Origin: Bradyrhizobium sp. Ec3.3
GTDB lineage: Bacteria > Pseudomonadota > Alphaproteobacteria > Rhizobiales > Xanthobacteraceae
Assembly: GCF_000472925.1 (NCBI RefSeq)
Contig: NZ_AXAS01000018.1
Location: forward strand, 62,001-126,000
Length of the DNA: 64,000 nucleotides
Direction of reading: 5' to 3'
The translations under genes and the position numbers were made by a program. Of this stretch, positions 16,403 to 26,190 are shown one piece after another. The notes below the pieces were generated by a model. The model ran no database searches, was not told the DNA's origin, and worked only from the letters and a program-made list of their open reading frames with translations. The stretch's first letter is position 1; each line of letters begins with the position of its first letter.

Positions 16403-18079
16403 GTGTTTGGACGCAAAACGACTTCCGATGCGTACGCGCTGCTTGCCGCCAAGGTCATCGACGCAAATGTCATGATCGCAGATGAGAACCTGAACATCGT
16501 CTACATGAACGAGTCCGTGACCCGCCTTCTGCGGGGCGCGGAAGCCGATCTCAAGAAGGACCTGCCGCAGTTCAACGTCGATCGTCTGATCGGCACCAAC
16601 ATTGACATCTTCCACAAGAACCCCAGCCATCAACGGCGAATGCTTGAGGCTCTCAATTCCAAGCATCGCGCGACGATCAAGATCGGTCGGTGGAGCTTCG
16701 ATCTGGTTGCGACGCCGCTGAAGCACCCGGACGGAAGGCGCGCCGGCACGGCGGTCGAGTGGACCGATGCGTCGATTCGCCTGCAAAATCTCAATTTCGA
16801 AGCCCAAGCCGCAGCCATTAGCCGCGCACAAGCCGTGATCGAATTCAATCTCGACGGCACCGTCGTGACCGCCAACGACAACTTCCTCAACGCGTTAGGG
16901 TACTCCCTCACAGAAATCCAAGGCAAGCACCACAGCCTGTTCATGCCTCCCGATCAACGCGACGGCGGCGCCTACCGCGAGTTCTGGGCTGCACTCAATC
17001 GCGGTGAGCTTCAGTCCGGTGAGTTCAAGCGGATCGCCAAGGGCGGGCGCGAGGTCTGGATTCTCGCGTCCTACAATCCTGTGCTGGACGAGAAGGGGAA
17101 GCCCTTCAAGGTCGTCAAATTCGCAACCGACGTGACCGCGGACAAGCTGAAGAATGCCGATCTCGCCGGCCAGATCGCGGCGATTGACAAGGCGCAGGCC
17201 GTGATCGAGTTCAACATGAACGGCACGATCATCACCGCCAACGACAATTTCCTGGCGACGCTCGGCTATTCGCTGGCCGAGATCAAGGGCAAGCACCACG
17301 GCATGTTCGTCGAGCCGTCCGAGCGCGACGGCGCGGCCTATCGCGAGTTCTGGGCTGCGCTCAACCGCGGCCAGTACCAGGCCGCCGAGTACAAGCGCAT
17401 CGGCAAGGGCGGCAAGGAAATCTATATCCAGGCCTCCTACAACCCGATCCTCGACCTCAACGGCAAGCCGTTCAAGGTCGTGAAATATGCGACCGATACC
17501 ACCAGGCAGGTGCTGGTCCGCATGGGCAATGAGCGCGTCCGCGGCATGATGGAATCGGTCGCCGCCGGCTCCGAGGAGCTCAACGCCTCGGTGCGGGAGA
17601 TTTCGGAAGCGATGACGAAATCGCGCGAGACCGCGATGGGCGCGGTCGAGCAGGTCGCCTCCGCCGACGCGCAGGCGCAGCGCCTCACCGAGGCCGCGCA
17701 GGCGATGACCGGCATCGTCGAGATGATCAACAGCATCACCGGCCAGATCAACCTTCTGGCGCTCAACGCCACGATCGAATCGGCGCGCGCGGGGGAAGCC
17801 GGCCGCGGCTTCGCGGTGGTCGCCTCCGAAGTGAAGAGCCTCGCCAACCAGGCCAAGCAGGCAACCGACAAGATCGGCCAGGAGATCGGCAGCCTCAACG
17901 GCATCTCCGGCGACGTCGTCAGCGCGCTCGGCTCGATCAAGCAGGCGATCAACAATGTCAGCGAATATGTGACGTCGACGGCGGCCGCCATCGAGGAGCA
18001 GAGCACGGTCACGAACGAAATGTCGACCAGCATGCAGCGCGCCGCCGCCGAAGCAGCGGCGATCGCGGCGAGGGCTTGA
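16403..18079 (+). CDS. Soluble methyl-accepting chemotaxis protein with three PAS domains
   Basis: About 558 residues from GTG 16403 (GGGAGA just upstream). There is no membrane span, so it is a cytoplasmic receptor. PAS 1 (residues about 15-130) is divergent. PAS 2 and PAS 3 (about 140-255 and 262-375) are near copies: both contain AQAVIEFN, TANDNFL, GYSL.EI.GKHH, YREFWAALNRG and GKPFKVVK. The signalling domain runs from about 380 to the end, with the hairpin tip INLLALNATIESARAGEAGRGFAVVASEVKSLA. PAS pairs of this kind often bind haem or flavin. It feeds CheA/CheW, none of which is nearby. It converges on mutS. Confidence 0.88.
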   Translation: MFGRKTTSDAYALLAAKVIDANVMIADENLNIVYMNESVTRLLRGAEADLKKDLPQFNVDRLIGTNIDIFHKNPSHQRRMLEALNSKHRATIKIGRWSFDLVATPLKHPDGRRAGTAVEWTDASIRLQNLNFEAQAAAISRAQAVIEFNLDGTVVTANDNFLNALGYSLTEIQGKHHSLFMPPDQRDGGAYREFWAALNRGELQSGEFKRIAKGGREVWILASYNPVLDEKGKPFKVVKFATDVTADKLKNADLAGQIAAIDKAQAVIEFNMNGTIITANDNFLATLGYSLAEIKGKHHGMFVEPSERDGAAYREFWAALNRGQYQAAEYKRIGKGGKEIYIQASYNPILDLNGKPFKVVKYATDTTRQVLVRMGNERVRGMMESVAAGSEELNASVREISEAMTKSRETAMGAVEQVASADAQAQRLTEAAQAMTGIVEMINSITGQINLLALNATIESARAGEAGRGFAVVASEVKSLANQAKQATDKIGQEIGSLNGISGDVVSALGSIKQAINNVSEYVTSTAAAIEEQSTVTNEMSTSMQRAAAEAAAIAARA

Positions 18080-18095
18080 GCCAAACACGCAGATC

Positions 18096-18181
18096 GTAGG
18101 GTGGGTTAGCCGAAGGCGTAACCCGCCGCTTTCGTCGCCGCGAGAGAAGAGGTGGGTTACGCTTCGCTAACCCACCCTACG
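18096..18181. terminator. Long inverted repeat between convergent chemoreceptor gene and mutS
   Basis: GTAGGGTGGGTTAGC and GCTAACCCACCCTAC are perfect 15-base arms, extended inward by CGAAGGCGTAACCC against GGGTTACGCTTCG with one bulge. The structure would fold into a stem of about 28 bp. Placed between convergent genes only about 10 bases from the mutS stop, it probably stops transcription both ways. Confidence 0.65.
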
Positions 18182-18187
18182 GCACCG

Positions 18188-20926
18188 TCACTGCTTCGGC
18201 AGCTTCGCCTTCAACGCATAGAGCGCATCGAGCGCCTCGCGCGGGGTCATCTCGTCGGGGTGCAACGCCCTTACCGCTTCGATCAGCAGTTCGGCTTCGC
18301 TTGGCGGAGCGGCTTCTGCCGCGGCGCGTGAGGGGACCGCGAACAGCGGCAGATCGTCGACCAGCGCACGCGCGGTCTGGCCGCGGTCTTGTGCTTCGAG
18401 TTTCGCCAGCACGGATTTGGCGCGCGTGATCACTGCCGGCGGCAGGCCGGCGAGCTTGGCGACCTGGATGCCGTAGGAGCGGTCGGCGGAGCCCGGCAGC
18501 ACCTCGTGCAGGAACACGACGTTGCCCTGCCACTCCTTGACCCGCACCGTGGCGTTGAACATCCGTGGCAATTTTGCCGAGAGCGCGGTCAGCTCGTGGT
18601 AGTGCGTGGCGAACAGCGTCCGGCAGCGGTTGCTCTCGTGCAGATGCTCGATCGCGGCCCAGGCGATCGAGAGACCGTCGAAGGTCGCAGTTCCCCGTCC
18701 GATCTCATCGAGGATGACCAGCGAGCGCTCGCCGGCTTGGTTCAAGATCGCTGCGGTCTCGACCATTTCCACCATGAAGGTGGAGCGGCCGCGGGCGAGA
18801 TCGTCGGCGGCGCCGACACGCGAGAACAGCCGGTCGACGATGCCGATGCGGGCGCGCGAGGCCGGCACGAAGCTGCCGATCTGCGCCATCAGCGCAATCA
18901 GCGCGTTCTGGCGCAGGAAGGTCGATTTACCGGCCATGTTCGGGCCGGTGAGCAGCCAGAGCTGGCCGGATTTCTGGCCAGGCGCCGGCGACAGATCGCA
19001 GGCATTGGCAATGAACGGCTCGCCATTGCGCTTCAAGGCCTGCTCGACCACCGGGTGCCGGCCGGCCTCGATCGCAAAGCCAAGGGAACTGTCGACCTCA
19101 GGCCGCACGTAGTTCTCGTCGACCGCGAGCTTTGTCAGCGACGTTGCGACGTCGAGCAGCGCGAAGCCATGCGCGGCAGCGCGCAAATCTTCGCTGATAT
19201 CAAGCGCCTTGGCGCAGAGCCGCTCAAAGATTTCGAGTTCGAGCCCGAGCGCGCGGTCGCCCGCATTGGCGATCTTGGCCTCGATCTCGCCGAGTTCGGA
19301 TGTCGTGAAGCGCACCTGACCCGCCAGTGTCTGGCGGTGGATGAAGGTCGCGTTCAGCGGGGCCGACATCAGCTTGTCGCCATGCTGCGCGGTGACCTCG
19401 ACGAAATAGCCGAGCACGTTGTTGTGGCGGATCTTCAGGCCCTTGATGGAGGTCGCGTCGGCGTAGCGCGCCTGCATCGAGGCGACCACCAGGCGCGAGG
19501 CATCGCGCAAATTGCGGGCTTCATCGAGCGCCGGCTCGTAGCCTTCGCGGACGAAGCCGCCGTCGCGCTTGATCAGCGGGAGCTGTTCGGCGAGCGCGGT
19601 CGCAAACTCAGCCGCGAGCTCGCGCGAGGGCCGCTGCATCGCTGCCATCACGGCGGCGATCTCCAGCGGCGGCTGGTCGAGCTCGGAGAGCCGCGCCAGC
19701 GCCTGGTCGGCCGCCAGAATGCCGTCGCGGATCCCGGCGAGATCGCGCGGTCCGCCGCGGCCAACCGAGAGCCGCGCCAGCGCGCGCGACATGTCAGGGG
19801 CGCCGCGCAGGATGCTGCGGATGTCCTCGCGCGCGGCGGTATCAGCGACGAAGGCGCTGACCGCATCGAGCCGGCGCGCGATGCCGGTCGCGTCCGTCAG
19901 CGGGGCCGCGAGCCGCTGCGCGAGCAGGCGCGAACCCGCCGACGTCACCGTGCAATCGATGGCATCGAGCAGCGAGCCGCGGCGTTCGCCAGCCAGCGTC
20001 CGCGTCAGTTCGAGATTGGCGCGGGTGGCAGGATCGATCGCCATGGTCGCGCCCGAGGCCTCGCGCGCGGGCGGCGACAGCGGTGGATGTTTTCCGACCT
20101 GGGTGCGGTCGACATAGGTGACGGCGGCGGCCGCAGCCGTGGCCTCGAGGCGCGTGAGCTGCGCCAGCCCATCCATGGTTGCGACGGCAAAGTAGTCGCA
20201 CAGGCGTTTCTCGGCGGTGGCGCCGTCGAAGACGTCACGCGTCAGCGGCGTCACTGCCGGCAGCTCGCGCAAGGTTGGCCCGAGCTCGCTGTCGTTATAG
20301 AGCGCGTCGGTGACGATCGCCTCGTTAGGGTTGATGCGTGCCAGCGTAGCGGCAAGCTCGCCGCCCGCGCATTCCGTCACCATGAACTCAGCGGTCGAGA
20401 TGTCGATCCAGGCGAGGCCGAAACGGTCGCCGCCGGAAGAGGAGCGGGCGCGCGCGATCGCCAGCAGATAGTTGTTGGCCCGCGCATCGAGCAGCGTGTC
20501 CTCGGTCAGCGTGCCCGGCGTGACCAGCCGCACCACGCCGCGCCGCACGACGCTCTTGTTGCCGCGGGCCTTGGCGGCCGCGGGATCCTCGGTCTGTTCG
20601 CACACCGCGACCCGGTGGCCGGCTGATATCAGGCGGTGCAGATAATCCTCGGAACGCTCGACCGGCACGCCGCACATCGGGATGTCGGCGCCCTGATGCT
20701 TGCCGCGCTTGGTCAAGACGATGCCGAGAGTCCTGGAAGCGATCTCGGCGTCCTCGAAGAACAATTCGTAGAAATCGCCCATCCGGTAAAACAGCAGGAG
20801 GCCCTGATGCGCCGCCTTTATTTCAAGGTACTGTTCCATCATCGGCGTGACGCGCGCGGCAGCTTCCGCCTGCGGCGGGGGCGCGGGTTCAGGTTCTGGC
20901 GCGGGGATGGGCTGTTGCAGTGTCAT
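18188..20926 (-). CDS. mutS: DNA mismatch repair protein MutS
   Basis: A 912-residue full-length MutS. The mismatch-contacting Phe-x-Glu motif is in RMGDFYELFFEDA near residues 48-60. The connector and lever domains follow. The C-terminal ATPase has Walker A TGPNMAGKST, the signature region DDLARGRSTFMVEM, Walker B VILDEIGRGTATFDG and the H-loop FATHYHEL. It recognises base mismatches and small loops and recruits MutL. An N-terminal Pro/Glu/Ala-rich stretch of about 27 residues is an unstructured extension. It is a single gene, divergent from the aromatic catabolism cluster. Confidence 0.97.
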   Translation of the reverse strand: MTLQQPIPAPEPEPAPPPQAEAAARVTPMMEQYLEIKAAHQGLLLFYRMGDFYELFFEDAEIASRTLGIVLTKRGKHQGADIPMCGVPVERSEDYLHRLISAGHRVAVCEQTEDPAAAKARGNKSVVRRGVVRLVTPGTLTEDTLLDARANNYLLAIARARSSSGGDRFGLAWIDISTAEFMVTECAGGELAATLARINPNEAIVTDALYNDSELGPTLRELPAVTPLTRDVFDGATAEKRLCDYFAVATMDGLAQLTRLEATAAAAAVTYVDRTQVGKHPPLSPPAREASGATMAIDPATRANLELTRTLAGERRGSLLDAIDCTVTSAGSRLLAQRLAAPLTDATGIARRLDAVSAFVADTAAREDIRSILRGAPDMSRALARLSVGRGGPRDLAGIRDGILAADQALARLSELDQPPLEIAAVMAAMQRPSRELAAEFATALAEQLPLIKRDGGFVREGYEPALDEARNLRDASRLVVASMQARYADATSIKGLKIRHNNVLGYFVEVTAQHGDKLMSAPLNATFIHRQTLAGQVRFTTSELGEIEAKIANAGDRALGLELEIFERLCAKALDISEDLRAAAHGFALLDVATSLTKLAVDENYVRPEVDSSLGFAIEAGRHPVVEQALKRNGEPFIANACDLSPAPGQKSGQLWLLTGPNMAGKSTFLRQNALIALMAQIGSFVPASRARIGIVDRLFSRVGAADDLARGRSTFMVEMVETAAILNQAGERSLVILDEIGRGTATFDGLSIAWAAIEHLHESNRCRTLFATHYHELTALSAKLPRMFNATVRVKEWQGNVVFLHEVLPGSADRSYGIQVAKLAGLPPAVITRAKSVLAKLEAQDRGQTARALVDDLPLFAVPSRAAAEAAPPSEAELLIEAVRALHPDEMTPREALDALYALKAKLPKQ

Positions 20927-21030
20927 GGGCGGCGCAACCTACAAAATTTCGCCCTGTGGTCCTATGGCTTTGGCCGGAGAGAGCGGGTTTTCCACGTTGT
21001 CCGTATTGTGGAACGCGGGTCGACACATCC

Positions 21031-21140
21031 TCAGTCGTCATTCCGGGATGCGCCGACAGGCGCAGGCCCCGAATCCATAACCCCGATCGATGGTTATGGA
21101 TTCCGGGCTCGCCCTGTGGGCGCCCCGGAATGACGACTGA
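21031..21140. repeat. Extragenic palindromic element, family B (copy 2)
   Basis: Perfect 17-base ends TCAGTCGTCATTCCGGG and CCCGGAATGACGACTGA enclose inner arms GAATCCATAACC and GGTTATGGATTC. It lies in the 350 bp gap between divergent mutS and the thiolase gene, so both promoters must sit beside it. Confidence 0.85.
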
Positions 21141-21276
21141 GATTGTTGCAGACGCACATGCGCCGAGCCACGCGCGCCCCCGCGAAACCGTCAATTGACC
21201 TGCCGCGGGCGCCCTCCTAAAACTCCGCCGTCATTGAAGAATTTTGGCCGAACCGCGGCGCTCAGGGAGAACAACG

Positions 21277-22485
<1,209 letters not shown>

Positions 22486-22500
22486 CGGGACGCGCATCGT

Positions 22501-22588
22501 CCCGTCATCCCGGGGCAGCCCGACAGGGCTGAACCCGGGATCTCGAGATTCCGGGTTCGATGCTTCGCATCACCCCGGAATGACGGGG
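22501..22588. repeat. Extragenic palindromic element, family B (copy 3)
   Basis: CCCGTCATCCCGGGG and CCCCGGAATGACGGG ends surround a central GAACCCGGGATCTCGAGATTCCGGGTTC hairpin. It lies inside the aromatic cluster, between the thiolase gene and the ring-cleavage dioxygenase gene, so it could attenuate read-through. Confidence 0.8.
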
Positions 22589-22601
22589 GAAAGGACCGCC
22601 C

Positions 22602-23495
22602 ATGATCATCGAGCGCGAGCAGGACGTCACGGCCGCGGCACTGGCGGTGATGGAGCGGACATCTGATCCGCGGCTTCGCCAGATCATGGTCTCCCTGGTC
22701 GAGCACCTGCATGCCTTCGTCCGCGATGTTCGGCTGACGGAGGCGGAATTCCGCGATGCCACGGCGATCGTGGCCGAGCTGGGCAAGCTCTCGACCGACA
22801 CGCATAATGAAGTCGTGCTGATGGCGGGCTCGCTCGGCGTCTCGCCGCTGGTGTGCCTGCTCAACAATGGCGATCAGGGCAATACGGAAACCGATCAGTC
22901 GCTGCTCGGGCCGTTCTGGCGATTGAACTCGCCGCGGGTGGAGAATGGCGGATCGATCGTCCGCTCGAAGACGCCGGGTGCGCCGCTGTTCGTCAGCGGA
23001 CGCGTCGTGGACGGTGACGGCCGTCCCGTCACTGCGGCGGAGGTCGATGTCTGGCACGCTTCGCCCGTCGGCCTCTATGAGAACCAGGATCCGGAGCAGG
23101 CGGACATGAACCTGCGCGGCAAGTTCACGACCGACCAGGACGGACGCTTCTCCTTCCGCTCGGTGATGATGGTTGGCTATCCGATTCCGACCAACGGCGT
23201 GGTCGGCCGCCTCCTGAAGGCGCAGAGCCGGCACCCCTATCGTCCCGCGCATCTGCACGCCCTGATCTTCAAGCACGGATTCAAGGTGCTGATTTCGCAG
23301 GTCTACGACCCCGCCGATCCGCACATCGACAGCGACGTGCAGTTCGGCGTGACGCAAGCGCTGATCGGCAAGTTCGAGCGCCACGATTCGCCGCATCCGA
23401 CCGAGCGCGAGGTTGCGACGCCCTGGTATTCGCTCGACCACACCTACCGGCTCGAGGCCGGCGAGGCCGTGCTGCCGCGTCCGCCGATCAAGTAG
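22602..23495 (+). CDS. Intradiol ring-cleavage dioxygenase, hydroxyquinol/catechol 1,2-dioxygenase type
   Basis: A 297-residue non-haem iron(III) dioxygenase. The N-terminal helical dimerisation domain (about residues 1-100) is that of catechol and hydroxyquinol 1,2-dioxygenases. The beta-sandwich catalytic domain follows, with ligand motifs GLYENQ (Tyr), VGYPIP (Tyr) and RPAHLHALI (two His). The LLGPFWRLNSP segment fits hydroxyquinol dioxygenases. It would open an aromatic 1,2-diol to a muconate or maleylacetate. It lies between a pcaF-like thiolase and pcaHG. Substrate choice among catechol, chlorocatechol and hydroxyquinol is not settled by the sequence. Confidence 0.87.
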   Translation: MIIEREQDVTAAALAVMERTSDPRLRQIMVSLVEHLHAFVRDVRLTEAEFRDATAIVAELGKLSTDTHNEVVLMAGSLGVSPLVCLLNNGDQGNTETDQSLLGPFWRLNSPRVENGGSIVRSKTPGAPLFVSGRVVDGDGRPVTAAEVDVWHASPVGLYENQDPEQADMNLRGKFTTDQDGRFSFRSVMMVGYPIPTNGVVGRLLKAQSRHPYRPAHLHALIFKHGFKVLISQVYDPADPHIDSDVQFGVTQALIGKFERHDSPHPTEREVATPWYSLDHTYRLEAGEAVLPRPPIK

Positions 23496-23551
23496 TGCGC
23501 CCATATGTCAGGTGCCGGGCGCAGGAAGCCCGCCAAACCGCTTCCCCCAAT

Positions 23552-23568
23552 TAGTTATATACTATAAT
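23552..23568 (+). promoter_or_regulatory. AT-rich palindrome with a perfect -10 box upstream of pcaH
   Basis: TAGT-TATAT-ACTA (23552-23564) overlaps TATAAT (23563-23568) in an otherwise GC-rich window. A promoter for pcaHG about 65 bases downstream is plausible. No consensus -35 is visible, which would suit activator control. Confidence 0.5.
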
Positions 23569-23633
23569 GATTGGCCGAAGCGTTGACCGGCCGGACTAAA
23601 ATGGCCGGGGAGGAACTCGCCAGGAGTTTGGCC

Positions 23634-24335
23634 ATGACATTCATTTATCCCGTCGACAGCAACAAGGCGCATCCCCTGCCGCTGTCGCCCGACTACAAGA
23701 GCTCGATCAAGCGGGCGCCGAGCAAGCCCCTGATCCCGATGCGCCACACGCTGTCGGAGCTGACCGGCCCGGTTTACGGCCACGAGACCGTCCGCGAGGG
23801 CGACAAAGATCTCACCCTGCAGCATAAGGGCGAGCCGCTCGGCGAGCGGATCATCGTGCACGGCCATGTGCTCGACGAGGACGGTCGCGGCGTGCCCAAT
23901 TCGCTGGTCGAGATCTGGCAGGCCAATGCCTGCGGCCGCTACGTGCACGTGCGCGACCAGCATCCTGCGCCGCTCGATCCGAACTTCACCGGCGCCGGCC
24001 GCACCCAGAGCGATGCGGCGGGCTACTACCGCTTCGTCACCATCAAGCCGGGCGCCTACCCCTGGGGCAATCATCACAATGCCTGGCGGCCCGCGCACAT
24101 CCACCTCTCGGTGTTCGGCCATTCCTTCGTCACGCGCCTGGTGACGCAGATGTATTTCCCCGGCGATCCCCTGTTCCCGTTCGATCCGATCTTCAACTCG
24201 GTGCCGGACGAGAAAGCGCGCATGCGGATGGTCTCATCCTTCGATCTCGAGAACACCCAGCCCGAATGGGCGCTGTGCTATCGCTTTGACATCGTGCTGC
24301 GCGGCAAGAACGCCACGCCAATGGAGAACACCTAA
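23634..24335 (+). CDS. pcaH: Protocatechuate 3,4-dioxygenase beta subunit
   Basis: A 233-residue beta subunit, which carries the iron site of the enzyme. The intradiol domain shows VEIWQANACGRYVH (Tyr ligand), GAYPWGNHHNAWRPAHIHLSVFG (Tyr and two His ligands) and the family C-terminus. The N-terminal HTLSELTGPVYG is typical of PcaH. With PcaG it converts protocatechuate to 3-carboxy-cis,cis-muconate. ATG 23634 follows AGGAG; an upstream in-frame ATG at 23601 would add 11 residues. PcaG follows directly with no gap. Confidence 0.95.
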   Translation: MTFIYPVDSNKAHPLPLSPDYKSSIKRAPSKPLIPMRHTLSELTGPVYGHETVREGDKDLTLQHKGEPLGERIIVHGHVLDEDGRGVPNSLVEIWQANACGRYVHVRDQHPAPLDPNFTGAGRTQSDAAGYYRFVTIKPGAYPWGNHHNAWRPAHIHLSVFGHSFVTRLVTQMYFPGDPLFPFDPIFNSVPDEKARMRMVSSFDLENTQPEWALCYRFDIVLRGKNATPMENT

Positions 24336-24938
24336 GTGCAGGATTCTGTGAAGCCCAACGGGATCACGCCATCGCAAACCGTCGGCCCATTCTTCAAATA
24401 CGGCCTGACGCCGACCGGCGATTACGAGTGGAACGACGCCTTCACCAACTCGACGCTCACGCCCGACGTCACCGGCGACCGCCTCCGCATCGAGGGCAAG
24501 GTGTTCGACGGTGACGGCGTCGCCGTGCCGGACTGCATGCTGGAGATCTGGCAGGCGGATGCGCAGGGACGCTTTGCCGATCCGCAGGACAAGCGCGCGC
24601 TGCCGAACGCCAGCTTCCGCGGCTTTGCCCGCTGCGGCACCGACAAGGACGGCAACTATTCCTTCGACACCATCAAGCCGGGCGCGGTGCCTGATCCCGA
24701 CGGCAGGCCGCAGGCGCCGCACATCCTGGTCGCGGTGTTCGCGCGCGGCATGCTCAGGCATCTCTACACCCGCATCTATTTCAGCGACGATGCAGGCCTC
24801 GCCTCCGATCCGGTGCTGGCGCTGGTGCCCGCCGACCGCCGCGCGACGCTGATCGCGATGCGTGAGGCCGGCAAGCCGGTCTATCGCCTCGACCTGCGGC
24901 TCCAGGGCGATGAGGAGACGGTGTTCTTCGACGTGTGA
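24336..24938 (+). CDS. pcaG: Protocatechuate 3,4-dioxygenase alpha subunit
   Basis: A 200-residue alpha subunit beginning at GTG 24336, immediately after the pcaH stop. The N-terminus, TPSQTVGPFFKYGL, and the core, MLEIWQADAQGRFADPQD, are diagnostic of PcaG. It shares the intradiol fold but lacks a full set of iron ligands, as known for alpha subunits: the Tyr of PcaH is replaced by Phe in GRFAD. It builds the active site jointly with PcaH. Zero spacing between the two genes supports coupled translation in equal amounts. Confidence 0.94.
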   Translation: MQDSVKPNGITPSQTVGPFFKYGLTPTGDYEWNDAFTNSTLTPDVTGDRLRIEGKVFDGDGVAVPDCMLEIWQADAQGRFADPQDKRALPNASFRGFARCGTDKDGNYSFDTIKPGAVPDPDGRPQAPHILVAVFARGMLRHLYTRIYFSDDAGLASDPVLALVPADRRATLIAMREAGKPVYRLDLRLQGDEETVFFDV

Positions 24939-24997
24939 CGCGGCTGGCGCTTCCGGGTGTGATCGTGCAGGATGAGCGCGGCACCCGGGGGCGCTTC

Positions 24998-26062
24998 ATG
25001 ACAACTCCACAACTGCCGGCGGTCGCTGAGGCCGCCCATCTCACCGTTGCGCTGCGCAAGGCCGGCGCGCTGGACCGCGGCGCGGTGCGCGAGGTCAAGG
25101 TGCTGTCGTCGTACGACACGATCGTGTCGCACATCAAGCGCCTCGGCCTGCGCTATGTCGGGGAGTCCAATGGGGCGCCGCAATCCCTGATCTTCAAGAC
25201 GGCCCATGCGTCGTTCGCCAAGTCGCTGCCGAACGCCGGCCGGCGCGAAGTGGCCTTTTACACGCAGCTTGCACCCAAGATGCCCTTGCGCCTCGTGCCA
25301 CGCTGCTTCGACGGACATTTCGACGAGGAGAGCCTCGCCTGGCATCTGACACTGGAAGATTTGACCGACAGCCACGAGATCGCGACGGCGTGGCCGTTGC
25401 CGCCATCACACAGGCAGGCGATGGGGATCGTCACCACGCTCGCGCGCATGCATGCGGCGTGGTGGGATCACCCAAGTCTCGGCGAGACGGTTGGCGTCTG
25501 GATGACCGCCGACGAGACGGCAAATCTGCTGGAGACGTTCACCGGCCACTACGACCGCTTCGCCGATGTGCTCGGCGATCGCCTCGGCGAAGAGCGGCGC
25601 GATCTCTTCCACCGCTTGCTCGCGCAATGGGGCCGGCTGTTCCAGCGTTACCATTCGCGCCGCAACGTCACCATCGTCCATGGCGACGCCCATATGTGGA
25701 ATTTCCTGCTGCCGCGCGCCGCCGTTGCCGACACCGTGCGCATCTTCGATTTCGACCAGTGGCGCATCAACGTGCCGACCGGCGACCTCGCCTACATGAT
25801 GGCGTTGCAATGGTATCCCGAGACCCGGCAGGCGCTCGAACGGCCGCTGCTGGACAGTTACTACGATACGCTGATCGCGCACGGCGTGACCGGCTACAGC
25901 CGCGACGCGCTTCACCGCGACTATCGCCAGTCGGTGCTCTGGCACATCACCAACCCGGTCTGGCAATGGAGCGTCAACATCCCGCCGGTGATCTGGTGGA
26001 ACAATCTTCAGCGGGTGCTGATGGCCGTCGATGATCTCGGCTGCGAGGAGTTTTTGGAGTGA
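24998..26062 (+). CDS. APH-fold small-molecule kinase (aminoglycoside phosphotransferase/EcKL-like)
   Basis: About 354 residues from ATG 24998; in-frame GTGs at 24935 and 24959 are possible, the first overlapping the pcaG stop. The kinase core is visible: the ATP-binding lobe has SLIFKTAHASFA, with a candidate Lys, and a Glu-containing helix; the catalytic loop is IVHGDAHMWNFLL (Asp and Asn); and the metal-binding motif is IFDFDQWRINVPTGDLAY. This resembles APH and ecdysteroid-kinase-like (DUF1679/EcKL) families. The substrate is unknown. Its tight placement after pcaHG suggests a role in aromatic or hydroxylated compound metabolism, which is inference. Confidence 0.78.
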   Translation: MTTPQLPAVAEAAHLTVALRKAGALDRGAVREVKVLSSYDTIVSHIKRLGLRYVGESNGAPQSLIFKTAHASFAKSLPNAGRREVAFYTQLAPKMPLRLVPRCFDGHFDEESLAWHLTLEDLTDSHEIATAWPLPPSHRQAMGIVTTLARMHAAWWDHPSLGETVGVWMTADETANLLETFTGHYDRFADVLGDRLGEERRDLFHRLLAQWGRLFQRYHSRRNVTIVHGDAHMWNFLLPRAAVADTVRIFDFDQWRINVPTGDLAYMMALQWYPETRQALERPLLDSYYDTLIAHGVTGYSRDALHRDYRQSVLWHITNPVWQWSVNIPPVIWWNNLQRVLMAVDDLGCEEFLE

Positions 26063-26081
26063 GGGCGCCGCACGCTCGCTG

Positions 26082-26182
26082 TCATCGCCCGACTTGAATC
26101 GGGCGATCCAGTATTCCAGAGGCAGTGACGAATACGGAGATGCCGCGGCGTACTGGATGCCCCGGTCAAGCCGGGGCATGAT
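26082..26182. repeat. Extragenic palindromic element, family A (copy 2)
   Basis: TCATCGCCCGA...TCGGGCGATCCAGTATTCCAGAGGC, then CGCGGCGTACTGGATGCCCCGG...CCGGGGCATGA. The core matches copy 1 closely while the hairpin tips differ by compensating changes. It lies between the convergent kinase and emrB genes, nine bases from the emrB stop. Confidence 0.8.
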
Positions 26183-26190
26183 ACCTACAT

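Noticed and set aside
18389..20626. 745-codon open frame antisense to mutS
   Set aside because: Same effect; the real gene on the other strand has every MutS motif.
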